The notes below the pieces were generated by a model. The model was not told the origin of the DNA and ran no database searches. It saw only the letters and a program-made list of their open reading frames with translations. Below are positions 6,115 through 7,493 of a stretch of 7,493 bases of DNA, one piece after another (position 1 is the first letter of the stretch; every line of letters starts with the position of its first letter). This stretch comes from an uncultured Christensenella sp. (GTDB lineage: Bacteria > Bacillota > Clostridia > Christensenellales > Borkfalkiaceae): positions 1-7,493 of the forward strand of contig CAJMEI010000055.1 in the NCBI GenBank assembly GCA_905212395.1, in the 5' to 3' direction. The translations under genes and the position numbers were made by a program.

Positions 6115-6633
6115 TTAATCGAGAAGTTCTTTTAATTTCGAGTAATCGCTTTTATTTAATTTACAGCAAGTTTTTTTAGTCCCTTGTTTTATCGTAACTT
6201 TAACGGTAAACAAGCCGTTTTTAACCGAAACTATAGCTTCCGATAAAGAAAACCTGCAAAAAGAAGCTACTCCGTTATGTAGACACGTTACGAGTATAGA
6301 TTTATCCGTTACCGTCAAAAGCGAATTTTTTGCTTTTTCGGAGTTTTCTTGTATAAAATACAGCCAAATCGCCGTTATTATCAAATCTATTACGAGCTTT
6401 ATAGAAAACGAAATAACAATAGCGACCTTATAAAATTTATTTACTTTTTCAAAATAAGCAAATATAATCCCTGCGCCCAAAAAGAAGCAATCGGACGCGA
6501 TAAGCAGTATCATAACTATGCACATAAGCGTGATATTAGCGGTTTTATTGTAGCTAAATCTACGGCTATACGTCGTTTTTTCGTCATTTTCAAGCAAGAA
6601 TTCAAATTCTTTTTTTATATTAACGTTTTTCAA
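6115..6633 (-). CDS. Unrecognised two-helix membrane protein with C-terminal beta-rich domain
   Basis: I do not recognise this 172-residue protein with certainty. It has a charged N-terminal stretch (about 1-32), two strongly hydrophobic helices (about 33-60 and 68-94) forming a hairpin in the membrane, and a C-terminal soluble part (about 100-172). That part alternates hydrophobic and polar residues like beta strands and ends in a short helix (SDYSKLKELLD). The layout resembles YcxB-like or bacterial PH-domain membrane proteins, but that is only an architectural resemblance. The start is a TTG at 6633-6631, chosen because GAGGGG lies seven bases upstream and no ATG fits better. It overlaps the end of recF by 14 bases and is followed by a likely terminator, so it seems to be the last gene of the recF transcript. 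The coding assignment is fairly firm; the function is unknown. Confidence 0.8.
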   Translation of the reverse strand: MKNVNIKKEFEFLLENDEKTTYSRRFSYNKTANITLMCIVMILLIASDCFFLGAGIIFAYFEKVNKFYKVAIVISFSIKLVIDLIITAIWLYFIQENSEKAKNSLLTVTDKSILVTCLHNGVASFCRFSLSEAIVSVKNGLFTVKVTIKQGTKKTCCKLNKSDYSKLKELLD

Positions 6634-7493
6634 TTATCTTCCCCTCGCTGATTAAAAATCTGGTTGCGGAAACGTTTTCGAATACGTCTTCGTCAACGTG
6701 CGTGCAAGTGATTATCGTTTGAACGCCCTTTATTCTTTCTAGTAATTTTTTCTGACGGTTTTTATCTAATTCGCTTAAAGCGTCGTCTAAAATAAGCACG
6801 GGGCTTTCCCCGTAACGAGCTTTAAAAATTTCGGTTTCGGCTATTTTAAGCGACAACGCCGTAGTTCTCATTTGCCCTTGCGAAGCGTACGTTTTTACGT
6901 CCTTACCGTTTATAGACAATTTTAAATCGTCCCTGTGCGGACCTATGGAAGTGTACCCTAGTTCTATATCTTTTTCCCTTCTTTCGGCTAACTCTTCTAA
7001 AAATTTATCCGCAATTTCTTTTTCCGTTCCCGTATATTCGTGTTCGAACCCGACCTCCAAATCTTCTTTCCCGTCGGTCAAGTACGCGTGTACTTCTTTG
7101 GCTTTCGGGGCGAGCCTAGACAAAAAATCGTTTCTGTCGTAAATAATTTTGGCGCAAGTGGGCGCTAGTTGCACGTCCCATATCGCAAGAGTGGAATTTA
7201 TTAAGTTCACGTCGGGATTTTTTAATAAATTATTTCTTTGCAAAATAATTTTTTTATATCTTTGCAAGCCGTAAAAATAACTTTTTTTGCGTTGCGATAC
7301 GGATATATCTATAAATCTTCTTCTGTCTTCGGGCGCTTCCGTAACGAGTTTTAATTCCGACGGATTAAAATATACCGCGTTTATATTGCCTAGTATTTCC
7401 CCTATTTTTGCAATTTGCGTTCCGTTGACGAATATTACTTTATTTTCGCCGTCAAAAAAATTAGCTTGCGTGGAAACTTCCCCCACGCTTGTT
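6620..7493 (-). CDS. recF: RecF, DNA repair/replication ATPase, N-terminus cut by window edge
   Basis: RecF is an SMC-like ATPase that binds single/double-strand DNA junctions and, with RecO and RecR, helps load RecA at gaps. The reading frame is open to the right edge, so the true start and the Walker A segment lie outside; about 290 of the usual 360-370 residues are visible. Counting from an internal GTG at 7486 (not the real start), I see RRRFID (55-60), typical of RecF after its first lobe, GPHRDDL (182-188), the signature-like SQGQMRT (202-208), and Walker B with D-loop, LILDDALSELD (231-241), then THVDED (262-267). These motifs in this order identify RecF clearly against other SMC-like ATPases. 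The stop codon lies inside the next gene, an overlap of 14 bases, so the two are probably co-translated. The downstream neighbour is not gyrB or remB, which is the usual Bacillota context. Confidence 0.96.
   Translation of the reverse strand, partial: TSVGEVSTQANFFDGENKVIFVNGTQIAKIGEILGNINAVYFNPSELKLVTEAPEDRRRFIDISVSQRKKSYFYGLQRYKKIILQRNNLLKNPDVNLINSTLAIWDVQLAPTCAKIIYDRNDFLSRLAPKAKEVHAYLTDGKEDLEVGFEHEYTGTEKEIADKFLEELAERREKDIELGYTSIGPHRDDLKLSINGKDVKTYASQGQMRTTALSLKIAETEIFKARYGESPVLILDDALSELDKNRQKKLLERIKGVQTIITCTHVDEDVFENVSATRFLISEGKIIEKR
6641..6646 (-). promoter_or_regulatory. Ribosome binding site deciding a TTG start
   Basis: GAGGGG, seven bases upstream of the TTG at 6633-6631 and inside the last codons of recF. 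It supports the TTG as the start of the membrane-protein gene and implies re-initiation by ribosomes finishing recF. Confidence 0.6.

Noticed and set aside
5896..6135. Plus-strand reading frame across the yqfC upstream gap
   Set aside because: Antisense to yqfC and through the terminator; no family resemblance and no convincing ribosome binding site.
6349..6651. Plus-strand reading frame opposite the membrane-protein gene
   Set aside because: Basic/aromatic-rich shadow. The minus-strand frame has a good ribosome binding site, plausible helices and operon context.

Overview
The window is A+T-rich, and every gene I can support lies on the minus strand, so transcription runs from the right edge to the left. 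The gene content points to an endospore-lineage Bacillota, most likely a member of Clostridia. The evidence is the sporulation pair yqfC-yqfD followed by phoH, a 7TM-HD phosphodiesterase (pgpH/yqfF), ybeY, era, yqzL and recO, which is the conserved Bacillota gene order. Genus and species cannot be told from the sequence.

Layout in transcription order: the C-terminal part of recF enters from the right edge (7493-6620). It overlaps a 172-residue two-helix membrane protein that I do not recognise (6633-6115). A hairpin with a T-run at 6092-6061 looks like the end of that transcription unit. A short gap with a possible sigma-A-type promoter leads into yqfC (5987-5730), yqfD (5733-4831), phoH (4770-3775, GTG start), pgpH (3787-2306), ybeY (2316-1837), era (1840-956), the 30-codon yqzL (899-807) and recO (755-45). 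Most junctions in this second group overlap by 4 to 13 bases, so it reads as one tightly coupled operon. A weak hairpin/T-run follows recO at the left edge. No stretch longer than about 200 bases lacks a gene.

Functionally the operon mixes sporulation (YqfC, YqfD), c-di-AMP turnover (PgpH), rRNA processing and 30S maturation (PhoH/YbeZ-like ATPase, YbeY endonuclease, Era GTPase) and recombinational repair (RecO, with RecF next door). Departures from the textbook arrangement are: PgpH has no extracellular domain; dgkA and cdd, which often sit between ybeY and era, are absent; YqfD is short; and recF, normally found in the dnaA-dnaN-recF-gyrB region, is placed just upstream of this cluster. I see no mobile element, CRISPR array, structural RNA or defence system. 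The window is essentially a core housekeeping cluster, and I do not think it holds a new biological system.
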